DNA from: Nageia nagi
Lineage: Eukaryota > Pinophyta
Assembly (NCBI GenBank): GCA_050084985.1
Contig: JBITNC010000001.1
Location: 109,306,001 to 109,370,000 of the forward strand
Direction: 5' to 3'
Length of the DNA: 64,000 bases
Translations under genes and position numbers: made by a program
Notes under the pieces: model-generated
The model's input: only the letters and a program-made list of their open reading frames with translations
The model's database searches: none
Told to the model about the DNA's origin: nothing
In this document: piece by piece, positions 1-12,603 of the stretch
Layout of the letters: each line of letters opens with the position of its first letter
How positions within the stretch are numbered: position 1 is the first letter of the stretch

Positions 1-1506
1 ACTATGAATAAAACATCAAATTTTTATTCTCATCAATTTTGCAAGCCCAACATAGTAATTAATACTAAGGATAAAAAATGAACACCTTATTTGTGATCCC
101 TATGCTTAGAATGCATGTGGGAGAGGGAATTGAATATAAGTAATAATATGCAATATTTCTAGTATTTTATTTATTTAATTCTCAAAAGCATATTTATTTA
201 GTATTTATTTAGGAAGGGATTGTAGACACAAAAAAACTTATTAACTTAATATTTTCCTATCTCATCCACATATGCTCTCCCTTTATACTAAAAAAATAAT
301 CTGAGGTGACCAAAATGGATGTGATGGTAAAAGGATAAATGAAATTTTTGATTTTTCTCACTTTATTACATTAATTTAGTAAATGAATCTACACTAAGTT
401 ACTTACACACTTTGAAGAGGTAATTAATCATCATTAATATTTGAATGAACTTAAGGTGAATTTATTGAAAGGTAGAATAGGATACATTAAAATGGTTAAT
501 GAATCTGGTGGCTACTTTCCACACATTAATACTCTTACTTATCTTCCTTACCACATTAAAATTTGTTTGAAATATTATGATTCATAATAATAAGAAATGA
601 ACTTACAATGAAAGAAATTAACTTGCATTAATGACTTCTTACTTGTCTACCCCTACCACACCAAAAGGCATTCAAAAGAGATTATGACTCATAAGAATAG
701 GTAATAAACCACATATTAATATTTATTTTGGTTAATAACCCTTATTAAAAGGTCATGAATCTCATGGGTACTTAGATCGATTTACATATAATTAAAATAT
801 TATTTGAATCACATTAAAAAAGCTTAATTAATGGACATGTATGATTAGGAGGGTTAGAAATTGCATCCAAGAGTACTTTATTTTGGTTAAGTAAATGATT
901 ATGAGACCTATTAAAATGAAAATAAATGACTTGGAGGTCATTACCAACCATTTATTCTTATTCTCTTATCTTTCCATTGTTAAAATATGATGAGACGTAG
1001 AGCCAAAACTTAGAGATGAATATCAGGTTCATAGGTTAGAAGTCATTACATTCCATAAAATAACCATAAAAAAGGGGTATATACTTGGATTTCATCACCC
1101 AAATATTTCTCAATGGTATTCCTCAATCCCCATTGCACTAAGGAGACCATTTTAAGTACCAATCCATTACTTAGCCATAGATTGCTTAATAGGATTACTT
1201 GCCTACCTTGGTTAGACACTTGACTAGACAAAATAATTTAAGAAAATGAAGAAGATTAAAATATACAATTCATACTACTCATATTAAAATATTAATTTAA
1301 TATACCAAAAAAGCTATAAAATATAATCACATCAAAAAGGTGAGTATGCATTTAGGTTGTTTGTGCATTTAATTATTTTTTTGTAAATATAAATCCAAAG
1401 GATAAAAATAGAATTGTTATGTTTGATGTTTATTTTCTTTTCCTTATATTTTGGTGGAAAATAAAATAAAACCTAAAAATACAAACAAACAATAAACCAA
1501 AATAAA
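1..1506. other. AT-rich stretch without recognisable gene
   Basis: No ORF with recognisable coding content was found on either strand. A TGTAGACA at 221 follows a purine-rich GGAAGGGAT, which resembles a polypurine tract followed by an LTR start, so part of this stretch may be an old LTR. No matching LTR end or target duplication was found. The sequence just before 1507 shows no clear primer binding site for the gag-like frame that begins there. Confidence 0.4.
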
Positions 1507-3899
1507 ATGGTTAACACTCAATCTCAAAGGGATCATCAAGAGTACGAACTATATAATGAAAACTATTTAGAAGAACAAAAAAGTCATAGGTCTAAAAGTA
1601 ACATTTCAAGAAGGGAAACTCTGTGAAAAACAAATCCAACCTACTTAAATCCTATTGATAATTACTTAGACATAATTAGAAAATATCTAATGTAACTAAG
1701 AATCCCTCATTCTTCTCATGCCCATAGTCTTCTTTTATACATAGATTATTTAGTGGAAGGCACAACCAGTTGATGGTGTACAAGAGATTGTATTTAGAAA
1801 CATACCCCCTTCACAAACTCACTCAATAGATACTATCCTTGAAAGAGTTCCTTTTAAACTTAAGTATGATCATGTGACACATTATTGACTAGATTGATGT
1901 TTATTTTAATCATATCTAAGGATATATAATTATACTCCTTATACCATATCTAAGTAAATAGAATAATTCGATGATCGAATCTCCATAAATACAACTACTC
2001 CTATACCAAAATCAAGAGATCAGTATAGAGTTTACAATAATCCTTGTTATATTTTAAAATCAAATACATTGATTCTTTTATCAATTCATAGAACACCTAG
2101 ATAAGGATGTGAGGTGAGAAATAATCATGACCTTACAAGGTTCAAGTTACAAGGAATATCTCCCTATGTGCATAGGAAAGAGAATCCTCCCTATAATAAT
2201 ATGCAACAACAACCACAATAATAAATGATTTTTAATAACCCAAGTGTACAATAACAAATGAAACCCATGGGATTTACGTAGAAACCATGATTGCAAGCAT
2301 AACCTATGCTTAATATACATCAACATAGACCACCAATAATGCAACCTAATACATAAAATGTCCAAATCCAATTTGGACCTAATAAAATAATGGAAAAAAG
2401 ATAAAAATAGATAACCTAGGGTGCAATCTATATCACCATAAGGTCATGAAGTGTATAAATATCAAGATCCTTATCTAGCTAAGAGAAAAGAAACTTCACT
2501 TAGAAATCAAAAATATGAGCTTCAAAGGTATCATTTAACTCCACCTAAAAATAAAATATAATTACATTATCCTCCTATATAACAATTAGATCAACAAAAA
2601 TTACCATAATTAATACCAAACCAACCACTACCACCTTCTTTGATGTATGATGGAGCTTACTATGATGCCCAAACACCTTTTGAATACAGATACAAATCAC
2701 TCCCAAGGTATGGAGAAAATGTGGGTCATAGAAATGATGAATATCCCATGTATCAAAATCAACTAGAAGAAATAGATGGTCTTCATAAAAAGGTTTATGG
2801 AAATAAAAAAAATAACTAAGTTTACAAAATAAATAAAAGGTGTCAAATGAAACAATTTGCAATGAATCTCTCTATCCAAGTGTTCCCAAAAAATAGATTC
2901 CTTTCATATTTGAAATTCTAAAAATCAAACCATTTAAGGGAAAGGAAGATCCTAAAGAACATATTATATTATTTAAATATTCAAGTTATGTTATTACTAA
3001 TGATGATGCATTAATGCAATGTATCTTTCCCATGATACTTGCTAAATAAGCAATGGATTAGTATAATAACCTAATGGAATATAGGATTCATTCATATGCA
3101 TAGATGAAAAATTTATTTTTGGGACTTTTTAGAATCAACATCAAAGATAAAAACTCCATCATTGATCTTACAAGATTACAACAATTCCAAGATGCATCAA
3201 TTACTGATTTCATCTTGAGATAAAGGGTAATATTGAAAAGCATGCCTTATACTTTGTCTCATGAAGATTTGGTTAAAATATTTATTCAAAGTTGTTTAAC
3301 ACCTATTGCTAGTACCTTATTAATCCAACAACATAAGACCTTTGAAGGAGTCATCTCCCAAGCTATCAAAATTAAAAAGGTTAAGATACAATATGGTGAG
3401 ATAAAAGGTAAGAAAAAGGAACTTTATGTTAAAAACAAAAATCAAATAGAAAAAACAAGTAAACCATCACCAAGTAACAATGTTTCTATTACGAAAGAGG
3501 TAGAAGTGAATCCTCCACAAAATGAGGAGAAGGATTCTAAACCATAAAGAAATTTTATGCCTCTATCAAAATATATTTATGATATTATAAAGAAACTTTG
3601 TGACCACTAAGTAATTATGTTACTAGATACAAGAATTGAATGTCTTGATGCTAACAATAGTATATGGTATAATGAAAATGAATTCTATCAATTCCATTTC
3701 CAAAAGGGTTATGATACAAAGAGATGTAAAACATTACAACACAAAATTCAAAATAATAATTGATCAAGGAACATTAGAAGTTGATAATCCTTCAGCTATC
3801 CCTAACCAAAATTTGAGAATCTATCAAAATCCTCTTCCTCAACATCATGCTAATAGTATTTTAGTACATCCACATGAGAATCAAGTAATGCATAATTAG
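1507..3899 (+). pseudogene. gag pseudogene of element P
   Basis: A frame starting with Met at 1507 (MVNTQSQRDH) leads into a Gln/Asn/Pro-rich stretch (about 2138-2900). A retrotransposon gag domain follows at about 2890-3450: PFKGKEDPKEHI, then IDLTRLQQ, then a basic tail rich in Lys at 3380-3547. At 3680-3780 there is a relic of the CEYH-type zinc motif, reading YQFHFQKGYDTKRC. After it comes the conserved run around NPSAIPNQNLRIYQNPLP, which normally follows that motif in plant gypsy gag. The first Cys of the motif is now Tyr. At least one frameshift near 3758 and many stops make it non-functional. The longest open piece is 3233-3547. Confidence 0.75.
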
Positions 3900-4149
3900 A
3901 GTCATGACAACTCAACATTCATAGGAATGATAAATATTACTACAAGAGCTTAGAGTGTACAAGGAAAACAAAATAATATTCTAGATAATCAACCAAATGA
4001 GGATTTTATGTAATCCAACATACTTATACCCCATCCTCTTAAGGTCTTAGTAAAAGGAGCTTTACATCAATCCTTGAAAAACTTGCAAGTAAAAATGCCT
4101 CTATTTGAGTTATTACAATAATCTAAAAACTATATAGATGCAATAAACT

Positions 4150-4720
4150 AGTCATTACAAATAATTGAGTTAGATATAAATGATGCTAAAAGTTTTATTT
4201 CTTTTGTAGGAAACATTAAAAAAAGCCAGAAGCCTACCATTATGTTTTATGATCATGAAGTTAAACATTCAAATGAGACACATGGTCAAGATCCACCCTT
4301 CCATATCATAGCCAAAATAGATGGGAAAGCTTTCAAGATAATATTAATTGATAAAGTTTCAATGATAAATATTATTTCAACAACTAGGTATAAGAATATG
4401 AACCTTCCATTTTCACATATTTGTGCAGAAACCCTATAGCTAAAATTATTTAACAATGCTTTATGTTCAACAATGGGATCAATTTCATTGCCCATTATTG
4501 TAGGATCTAAGACAGTGCAAATAGTGTTACAAGTAATCAAAGGAGACATAACTCAATATAATATCCTTCTAGAAAGATCTTAGATTAGAGATATATAATA
4601 CATTCTATCAACCTATCATAATTGTTTTAAGTATATTCATAAGGGTGTGGTACATTTTGTTCCTAGAAATGAAAGCCCATATTCATACTATAATAGTACA
4701 TGCTTATCAAAAGAAGTAGC
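4150..4720 (+). pseudogene. Aspartic protease pseudogene of element P
   Basis: The piece beginning HIIAKIDGKAFKIILIDKVS (about 4302 onward) matches the plant gypsy protease layout: a beta strand, then the catalytic LID triplet, then the INIIS helix start. The usual Gly-Gly/Ser-Gly after the Asp has become Lys-Val, so the active site is broken. A second conserved stretch (ITQYNILLERS, about 4550) corresponds to the YNILLGRP loop near the end of the domain, with Gly lost. In-frame stops follow at 4437 and after 4580. The domain would release the mature Gag and Pol proteins in a live element. Confidence 0.7.
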
Positions 4721-5989
4721 TTCATCATATACCCATTATTTTACAACACACATACCATCAAAAAAACCATCGATGAATAGGATGGGTAATAATAATTTTA
4801 TGTTGATATCTTTAAAATAAGAACATACTATTAATCAAGAATCATCCAAAACTCAACCAAATATTAGTAATGATTCACCACCAAAAATAGCACTCATGTC
4901 TCAAGAAAAATATACTTGGGAGGAAATAGCATAGAAATCAAATGAATTAAGAAAAGCTTCCTCATCAAAAATTCCATATCCTATGGATACATTAGTAAAA
5001 AGGGATGATTTCCAAAAGGAAGAATTATCTTAAAATATTTATCTAGTAATAATAAAACTACAAGATTTTGGTATAGGGGAATTTGGAATTGATGATGTTA
5101 TTTTTAATATTCCTTCTACTTAAGAAATGGGAATACCAAAAGAATCTCCTAGTGTAGTGGCATAATTGGTGCCATTTGGAAATAATCCTAATCAACCATT
5201 ATTTGTTTATATAGTTCTTATAGAACCACCCATCCTTTCTTTACTGCAACCACATGAAGATGCTTTCTGTAATTCATTAGAATATCTATCCCCTTATGGG
5301 AGGTCATTTTTCCAAGTATATTTTAATAGATGATATGGAAAGGACAAGGTTTAGGTTGATATTAATAAGGACATAGATATACAATCAATATTTATTACCA
5401 ATTACCTATTGAAAAATAGTATTGGGATATATAAGTAAGAACAAAAAAGAATCTAGTTGTAAAATAGTTGAGCTAGAACCAGACAAATTAGAACATGAAA
5501 CATTACAATTAGAAGGACTATTTTCTAATATTGTATCAAGTAATATGGTAGAAATCATAGAAATATCTAATGAAATTTCATCAAAAACATCTTTTGACTA
5601 CTCTAGAAGTGATGACTCTGAATCATTAAGATCAATAAGCTCAAATAGCTCTTCATCATACTTAATAGTAGATGAAGATACTATAGACCTTACATTGATT
5701 TCCAAATAATGTACAATACAAGAATTCAAAGATATAGATACTATATTGCAAACCTTAGAATTCACCATAAACACAACTTTAGAATACCAAAATTTAGTTG
5801 AAGATAAATAATACAACCTAAATAATAAAAATTGGATTTTGATACCAAATCAATTGGAAGAGGGGTCTCACATGTTAGTTGAAGAAACCATTGAGGTTGA
5901 TTTAAGTGATGATCCAAATAATCCTAAGATTATTCTACTAGGAATGTCACTAATTGAATATGGTAGATGAGAATTCACATTTATACTCA
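4721..5989 (+). pseudogene. Pol linker region of element P
   Basis: This stretch lies between protease and RT. Its only longer open piece is 5422-5709, which is Ser/Glu/Asp-rich with a run of serines (RSISSNSSSSY). This kind of acidic low-complexity linker is usual in Tat-like gypsy pol and has no known enzymatic role. Several stops interrupt it. No separate gene is proposed. Confidence 0.5.
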
Positions 5990-7770
5990 AATAAAAATAA
6001 AAGATATTTGCATGGTCCTATGTTGATATGTTAGGATTGGATCCTAACTTGGTGGTACATAACTTAAGTATTAAAGAAGATGCTAAACTAGTTAAATAGA
6101 AATTATGCAAGATGCACCCAAAAATATCATTAATGGTGAAAGAAGAGATATAAAAAATTTTAGAAGCCAAGTTCATCCATCCCATTGATGATTTTGATTG
6201 GATTTACAAAATGGTACTAGTTAAAAAGTTCAATGGAAAGATTTCCATATGCACAAAGTTTAGAGATTTAAATAAAGCTTTCCCTAAGGATGACTTTCCA
6301 CTGCCCAACATAGATAATTTGGTTGATTCTACCATTGGGAATGAAATGTTATCTCTTATGGATGATTTTTTAGGGTACAACCAAATAAAAGTAGCACCTA
6401 AAGATACACATAAAATTATATTTGGGGAACATTTTGTTATAAAGTAATGCCCTTTGGCTTAAAGAATGCAAGAGATACTTACCAATAGGCAACGACGTAC
6501 ATTTTACATGACTACATGCATGATATTATAGAAGATTATGTGGATGATGTATTAACTAAATCAAAAATTTGAGAAGACCATAAAAAGATACTTATCAAAA
6601 TATTTGATAGATTGTTGGAGCATAATATTCTATTAAACCCCAAGAAATACATTTTTGGGTTTACTTAGGGAAATTTTTTTAGCTTTATTATTTCTATGCA
6701 AAGAATTGAAGTATGTACTAATAAGATAAAAGTGATAGTGAATATGCCTCCCTCTTAAAATATAAAATAATTACAAAATTTAGAAGGTAAGTTGCAAGCG
6801 ATAAGGTGATTTATTTCACAATTATTTGATAAGTATAAACCTTTCAATAAATTATTAAAAAAGAGGATTACATTCCATTAGGGAAATTAATAGTAAGAAG
6901 TATTTGATGAAATAAAATGCTATCTTTTATCACCCCTAGTTTTAGTCCCATCTAAGGAAGGGGAACCATTCCTGCTTTACACATCTACTACAAATTCAAC
7001 ATTAAGAACTATGCTTTCTCAAAAGAACAAAAATAATAAAGAACAAGCTATTAACTATCTCAATTGAATGTTAGTTGGTTATGCAATTAAATATGTATAC
7101 TTAGAAAATTTATGTTTATCTTTGGTTTTTGTAACTAATAAGTTAAGATATTAAATGCTAAATCATACCATGTATGTGATTGGTAAAGCATATCCATTGA
7201 AATACATGATGAATAAAACTTCCTAAAATATAATGACATCTAGATGGATTATGCATCTAATTGAATCTAATTTACAATTCATAAGTCAAAAATTGATCAA
7301 AGGTCAAATCATAGCTGATTATCTTATGGAAGGACCTTTATACAATGATAAACCACTTATCATTGAATTACTAAAGGAATATATTTTTCAATTAGATGAG
7401 ATAGAAATTCTCATTGATTCTAAAGAATATTGGGATATGGTAATATATTTTGATGGATCAATATGTGAAAAAAGTGAAGGTGTAGGTGTTGCATTTGTTA
7501 CACCTTAGTGGGTCCCCATACCTTATTCCTTCAAACTTAATTTTCCATGCATAAACAACATTAAGTACAAAGACTTGATATTAGCCATAAAGAGAGCCAT
7601 GAAATTAAAACTAAAAAGAGTTAATTTCATTGGATATTCATTATTAATTGTAAATCAAGTTAAGGGGATTATTCAATGTAAAGAACCTTTACTACAAAAG
7701 TACAAAAAATTGGTGGATAATCTGCTATAATTAGTTGAAAATATGATTTAGAAGTAGCACCAATATCAAC
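5990..7770 (+). pseudogene. RT and dual RNase H pseudogene of element P
   Basis: The RT approach region reads AWSYVDMLGLDPNLVVHNLS from about 6015. The open piece 6211-6447 carries the palm motifs (FRDLNKAFPKDDFPLPNID, then LMDDFLGYNQI). The catalytic YVDD is intact at 6537-6548, but the frame around it is broken. The first RNase H relic follows at about 6930-7220. A second RNase H-like domain starts near 7430 (MVIYFDGSICE) and runs to about 7730. Two RNase H domains in series is a hallmark of the plant Tat lineage. Frameshifts near 6445 and many Gln-to-stop changes rule out function. Confidence 0.85.
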
Positions 7771-7779
7771 CAATATGTT

Positions 7780-9185
7780 TAATGATTCGATAGCTTCAAT
7801 TGGATCCTTAATACCTAAAATCCCCCATCAAAAAACCATTCACATTTACATAGTACAAATTACTCAATCCTCTTTAGAAATGGATGTAGTAGAACATGTT
7901 ATTCTTGTTATTACAATGGAAGATAAATTTTTTTGACATATCCAACTAGTAAAATTCCTTAGAGATGAAAGTTTACCTATTAATTTAACAAAAACATTTA
8001 AGAAAGAATTCAAATTAAAAGCTTCTCATTTTTGTATGTTAGGGGATGTCCTATATCATTGAGTTTTTGATGGGATTTTACTTAGATTCTTAGAAAGGGT
8101 AGATTCATAAATTGTAATCTCATATGCACATGATAGAATATATAAAGGGAATTTTAGTGGTCTTGTAATAACAAAATGACTAATACGTAAGGGGTATTAT
8201 TGACCCACTATGGAACATGATTGTATGGAATATGTTAAAAAGTGCATTAACTACCAACAACATTCTAATTTGATTAATCAACCATTGCAAACATTACAAT
8301 GCATTCAATCATTATGGCCATTTTCAGTATGGACCTTGGATTTGATAGTTCAAATATCCCCTATTTCTTTAGGAGGTCATAAATTTATAATAATAGCTAC
8401 ATAATACTTTACAAAATGGGTTGAAACTATTGCTATGATTTCAACAAAAGGATCAAAAGTAGCAAAATTCATAAAGTATCATATCATTCATCATTTTAGA
8501 ATTTCATCTCAAATTATTACAAATAATGGAAAGAATTTAAATACAAATAAGTATTAGCTTTATGTAAAGAATATCATATTCAAATTAGTTTTTCAACACC
8601 TTATTAGCCTAAGGGAATGGAAAAGATGAAGCTAAAAATAAAAATATTCATAGTATTTTGCTTAAAATAGTTGATAATTCTCATAAAGACTGACATGCGA
8701 TGATTCCACATGCTGCATGGGTTTATCATACTAGCATTTGAACTCCCATGAGGGAAATCCCTTTTCACTAGTCTCTAGGGTAGAAGTAGTATTACCTTTA
8801 GAAATAGAAATTTCATCTTTATGAATTACTTTATAAGACCATATCATAGATGAAGTAGCTCATCAAATGAGATTAGATCAATTATTGCTCCTAGATGAGA
8901 GAAGAATTAATACACTGAAACACATGCATACATATCAAAATTGTATTAAGCAAGTTTTTGATAAAAGGGTTAAAATTCATGAATTCGATATAGGAGAACT
9001 AGTATTAAAATAAAATCAACAAACTTCATGGATGGAAAGGCAACTTCATGGAAAATTTTTCCCTAACTAGTTAGGACCTTACATAATTAAAAGAAAGTTC
9101 AATTTAGGAGCATATCACTTAGCTCACCTAAAAGCGAATAAAGAGTGTAAGCAAATAAATATCATGCATTTTTTTCCCTTTTATA
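7780..9185 (+). pseudogene. Integrase pseudogene of element P
   Basis: The HHCC zinc region is visible at 8120-8270, ending CMEYVKKCINYQ, where the last Cys is Tyr. The core starts at about 8310 (WTLDLIV, first catalytic Asp present). The second Asp motif reads TNNG instead of TDNG (about 8520), so the catalytic Asp is lost. The Glu of the third motif is still visible in GKDEAKNKN near 8620. The C-terminal part reads LGPYIIKRKFNLGAYHLA at about 9070, typical for the end of gypsy pol. Stops are frequent. It would catalyse strand transfer of the cDNA in a live element. Confidence 0.8.
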
Positions 9186-9285
9186 TTTAAAATTACTTTA
9201 TTTTATTTATGTATATATTGTAAATATTTAGATAAAAAGAGTAAAATCTTTACAATAAACTAATAAAAATAAATAATTTTAATAG

Positions 9286-10815
9286 ATGGCAACCAAAAGG
9301 ATCAAGAGAGTTCATGAGTCATTGGAAAGAAAAGGAATCAAGCAAGAACCATGGTTGGATGAGTACAAATATTTAGGAGATAGAGCCATATCAAGACTCA
9401 CTAAATCCACTTTCCAAGGAGAATAGAATGTTTTTCAATTACCCATTAAAATACAAAGACATTTAGCCTTGAGGCATTATCTAGGTACATTTCATGGTTG
9501 AAAAATCTATGTTAAAGGAGAAAATATTAAAATTTACCTAGATAGGGCCATATATTTCCAAGGTTATTATCATTATTACAAGTATAGAAAATAAATTTAT
9601 TATGCTTGTATTGGCCTACTACAACACCCAAATGTATACTTGATTGCACTTTTAGTGATTGGGTTGTAGATGTTGCATCTCGAGAGCCACAAATCCTACA
9701 TCCAATCATGACTTTGATGAATCATCTTGTATGAGACTTGTGTTATCAAAATTCAATATATGATTTCTCTCCTTTATTTATGCCCAAACCTAAGAAATCA
9801 AAAAGAGTAAAAAGAAATATAAATAAATGTTTTTTTCAAGTAAAATCAAGATTTATATCACTTCTTTCTTGTGATCACTCAAAGAAAATAATAATAACCA
9901 TAAGTTTATAATCCCCTAAATAATTACATTTCCAATTTGACTACATTGGGAAAAATTTCATGGATAGATATAGAGGAGATATATACATGCAATTACTTTG
10001 AAAAACTCCTTCCACACTTATGGTACATTTTCTTCATTTACCTAAAGAATTAAAATTGAAAATAACCATGAAATACTTTGGAAATTATACATCAAATGCA
10101 TGGGAAGTAAAAATAAATGGTTTAAATGTTACAATTGAAATAAATTCAAAGAAATATGGATGGAACAAGAATATGAAATGAGCTCATTACAATGGTTTTG
10201 TCTACATTAGCCTTATGATAAACCAAAAATTGTGATAGACTACATTAAAATGTTCATATCAAATTTGTGGGACATCCTCTTATTTTGACTTTAGTTTTCT
10301 CTGATAAAATATTATCATATTTTATGACACACTTTCCAAATGATAAATTTGTATATGATTATAGTTTATTATTTAGTAATAATTACTATGCAAACAATCC
10401 TTTGAATGTTAAAATGTGATTTGAATGAATTAGTAAATGTCTAGATGAGAGAAAATGAATTCAAAATGTTGGCTAGGAACACTATTACAACAACATTGAT
10501 AATATATATTTTGGTATTTTTCTAAGGAGCCTCATTCCATATTTCTCATCATGGATTCCTCCATTACCACTAATTCCACCACCTCCCATTTCACTACATC
10601 CTACATATATTCATTCCTTTTTTATGCTTCCTAAGGTACATAGTGAAGCTTCAATTTCATCTACGAGACCTAAGAGAGTCATTAGGAATTTTAATCCAAA
10701 ACCTAAACCACCAATCCCATCACTTGTTTCATATCCCATTCATTATCAACCATCTATTTTGGTACAAGGTCCCGTCATCTTTGTTTACAAACTCCTTACC
10801 ATTAATTCTTAGATC
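9286..10815 (+). pseudogene. Unrecognised sense ORF downstream of pol, decayed
   Basis: About 100 bp after the pol end, a frame opens with MATKRIKRVHESLERKGIKQ and can be followed with frameshifts for some 500 codons. One shift lies near 9640. The middle is basic and mixed, with pieces such as LRHYLGTFHG and YFGNYTSNAWEVKINGLN. The end is proline-rich (10550-10740: PLPLIPPPPIS, then NPKPKPPIPSL). I do not recognise the family. Coding periodicity is suggested by stops that are mostly one C-to-T step from a sense codon. Its place between pol and the expected 3' LTR fits an additional ORF of a Tat-like gypsy element. It could instead be an unrelated older fragment. Confidence 0.45.
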
Positions 10816-12603
10816 ATGGACATTGGATTATTTGTAAGAAAATTATTTACAAGCATGATTCAAAGATTGTGAATTGCTTTCCCTAATAAAAAAAATTAAT
10901 CAAAAAATTAAAAAATATTATAAAAATAAAAAACTTATTATATATATACAATTGAAAAGTTATTTTTGAAGCATCTTGGCTATTGGGTGCACTTCCCTAT
11001 GTGTTCACATTACACCATTATGTTCATTTTATCTGCTCTATCCATCATCATAAAGCTATTAAGTGTCAAAAATGATGATCATAGTAATCTACCAAAATAT
11101 ATATACCATATCCATCCACATGCCACACATATATAGTTGTATATATAAATAAAGGAGTAATTTATGGGTATATTCACATTATATTTTATCAAAATATCTT
11201 CCACAAGGTTTTTAAATATTTGGATGATAAATAGACATGACTTTGATACATATTTAGGATATTATGAAATTATATACTTTTACACATTCTAAATCTCAAA
11301 ACAATAAAAAATTGATGTTGCTTAAGCATAATTTTGAGTGATATTTTCCTATTCTTTCGCTTCATCTAGAACCTAAAGATAGGATAAAGAAAAAGAGATA
11401 AATAAAGATGTACATGTGTGTGCACATGCCTCTACTCTCTCTCCTAATACATATATTTCTATTATTATATTATTAAATATAAATATATAAATATATTATA
11501 TGATGAGAGAGAGAGAGACAGAGAGATGTAACTATGGATGTTGACTAACATATAGAGCAGGATGTAACTGATCTAGGGTTAGTTTCATTGATGTTATGAA
11601 TGCCTATCTAGTAAGAGGTATACCTTATGAAGAGGTGACATGTCTACCTTTGAGATAGACCTCTATGTGTTCACACAAATGAACCAAATACATATTTATA
11701 CTTTTAAAACATTAAATTGTGAGCATTAAGAGAAGAATGAATATCATGCACACCATGAGTCATAATAAACTTAATGTATATAATATTATTTTTATCATCC
11801 TTAAGATTAAATTGAAATGAAAAATTATTTGATGAAATTTGTGTTAATATATTATTTATTACACTTATTTCTTATATTATACATTCATTTCAATCCATAA
11901 TACATATATCTCATTACTATTATAATCTTGGTAGGTTAACTAAATTATTATGTTTGACATTCAAATAGTTATACCATCTATCCATATTCACTTATCTATA
12001 TGTATATATACATATAATTATACATTCATACATCTATCCATTTGTGTGTCTATACCATTCATACCATTTTACATACATACATCATCCCATGTGCATAAAT
12101 AGTCAATAAAAATAAAAATGATGATATCTGATTCTATACTATTATAAATAAAATATTGTCCAAAATATAACAACTAATGATAATGATATATAATAAATTA
12201 AATTATCACATCATATTAGAATCATCCATCCATTAAAATAGTAGATGTCATCATCATACAACATAATATAAATTAATATCAATAATCCATCATTATGATA
12301 TGCAATATTAAAATTAAACAAATCCTAGAATCATTAATCATAACATAATACATGATAATATTAAATAAAAACTTATCAAAACCATCACCATAAACATAAT
12401 TATCTAAAAATATGTCATATAATACATATATATCAAAAAATAATAGTAATAAATGTCCATCACCTAGGCATCCATGCCATCCTGATCATGATCATCATTA
12501 TCCAAAAAATGAATATAATATATGCATGCATCAATGAATATAAGTCCACAAACTATCAATATTATAACTAATAACAAAATAACATAACAATAGGTAATAA
12601 TGG
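10816..12603. other. AT-rich untranslated stretch
   Basis: No coding signal was seen on either strand. The sequence is highly AT-rich with many ATATAT and ATCAT runs. A short GA microsatellite (GAGAGAGAGAGA with one CAG interruption) lies at about 11504-11526. The stretch separates the sense extra ORF from the antisense PMD ORF, which end towards each other. Confidence 0.5.

Larger units (their letters stand above)
1507..9185 (+). mobile_element. Degenerate Ty3/gypsy element 'P' (Tat-like)
   Basis: Fragments in the order gag, protease, linker, RT, RNase H, second RNase H and integrase can be read on the + strand across 7.7 kb, which is the Ty3/gypsy order. The second RNase H-like block after the normal one points to the Tat lineage of plants. 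Dozens of in-frame stops and several frameshifts break it. Many of the stops are TAA or TAG where CAA or CAG would be expected. LTRs could not be paired. The sense ORF at 9286-10815 and the antisense PMD ORF at 12604-14510 may belong to the same element, since Tat elements are known to carry extra ORFs between pol and the 3' LTR, but this is inference. Confidence 0.85.
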
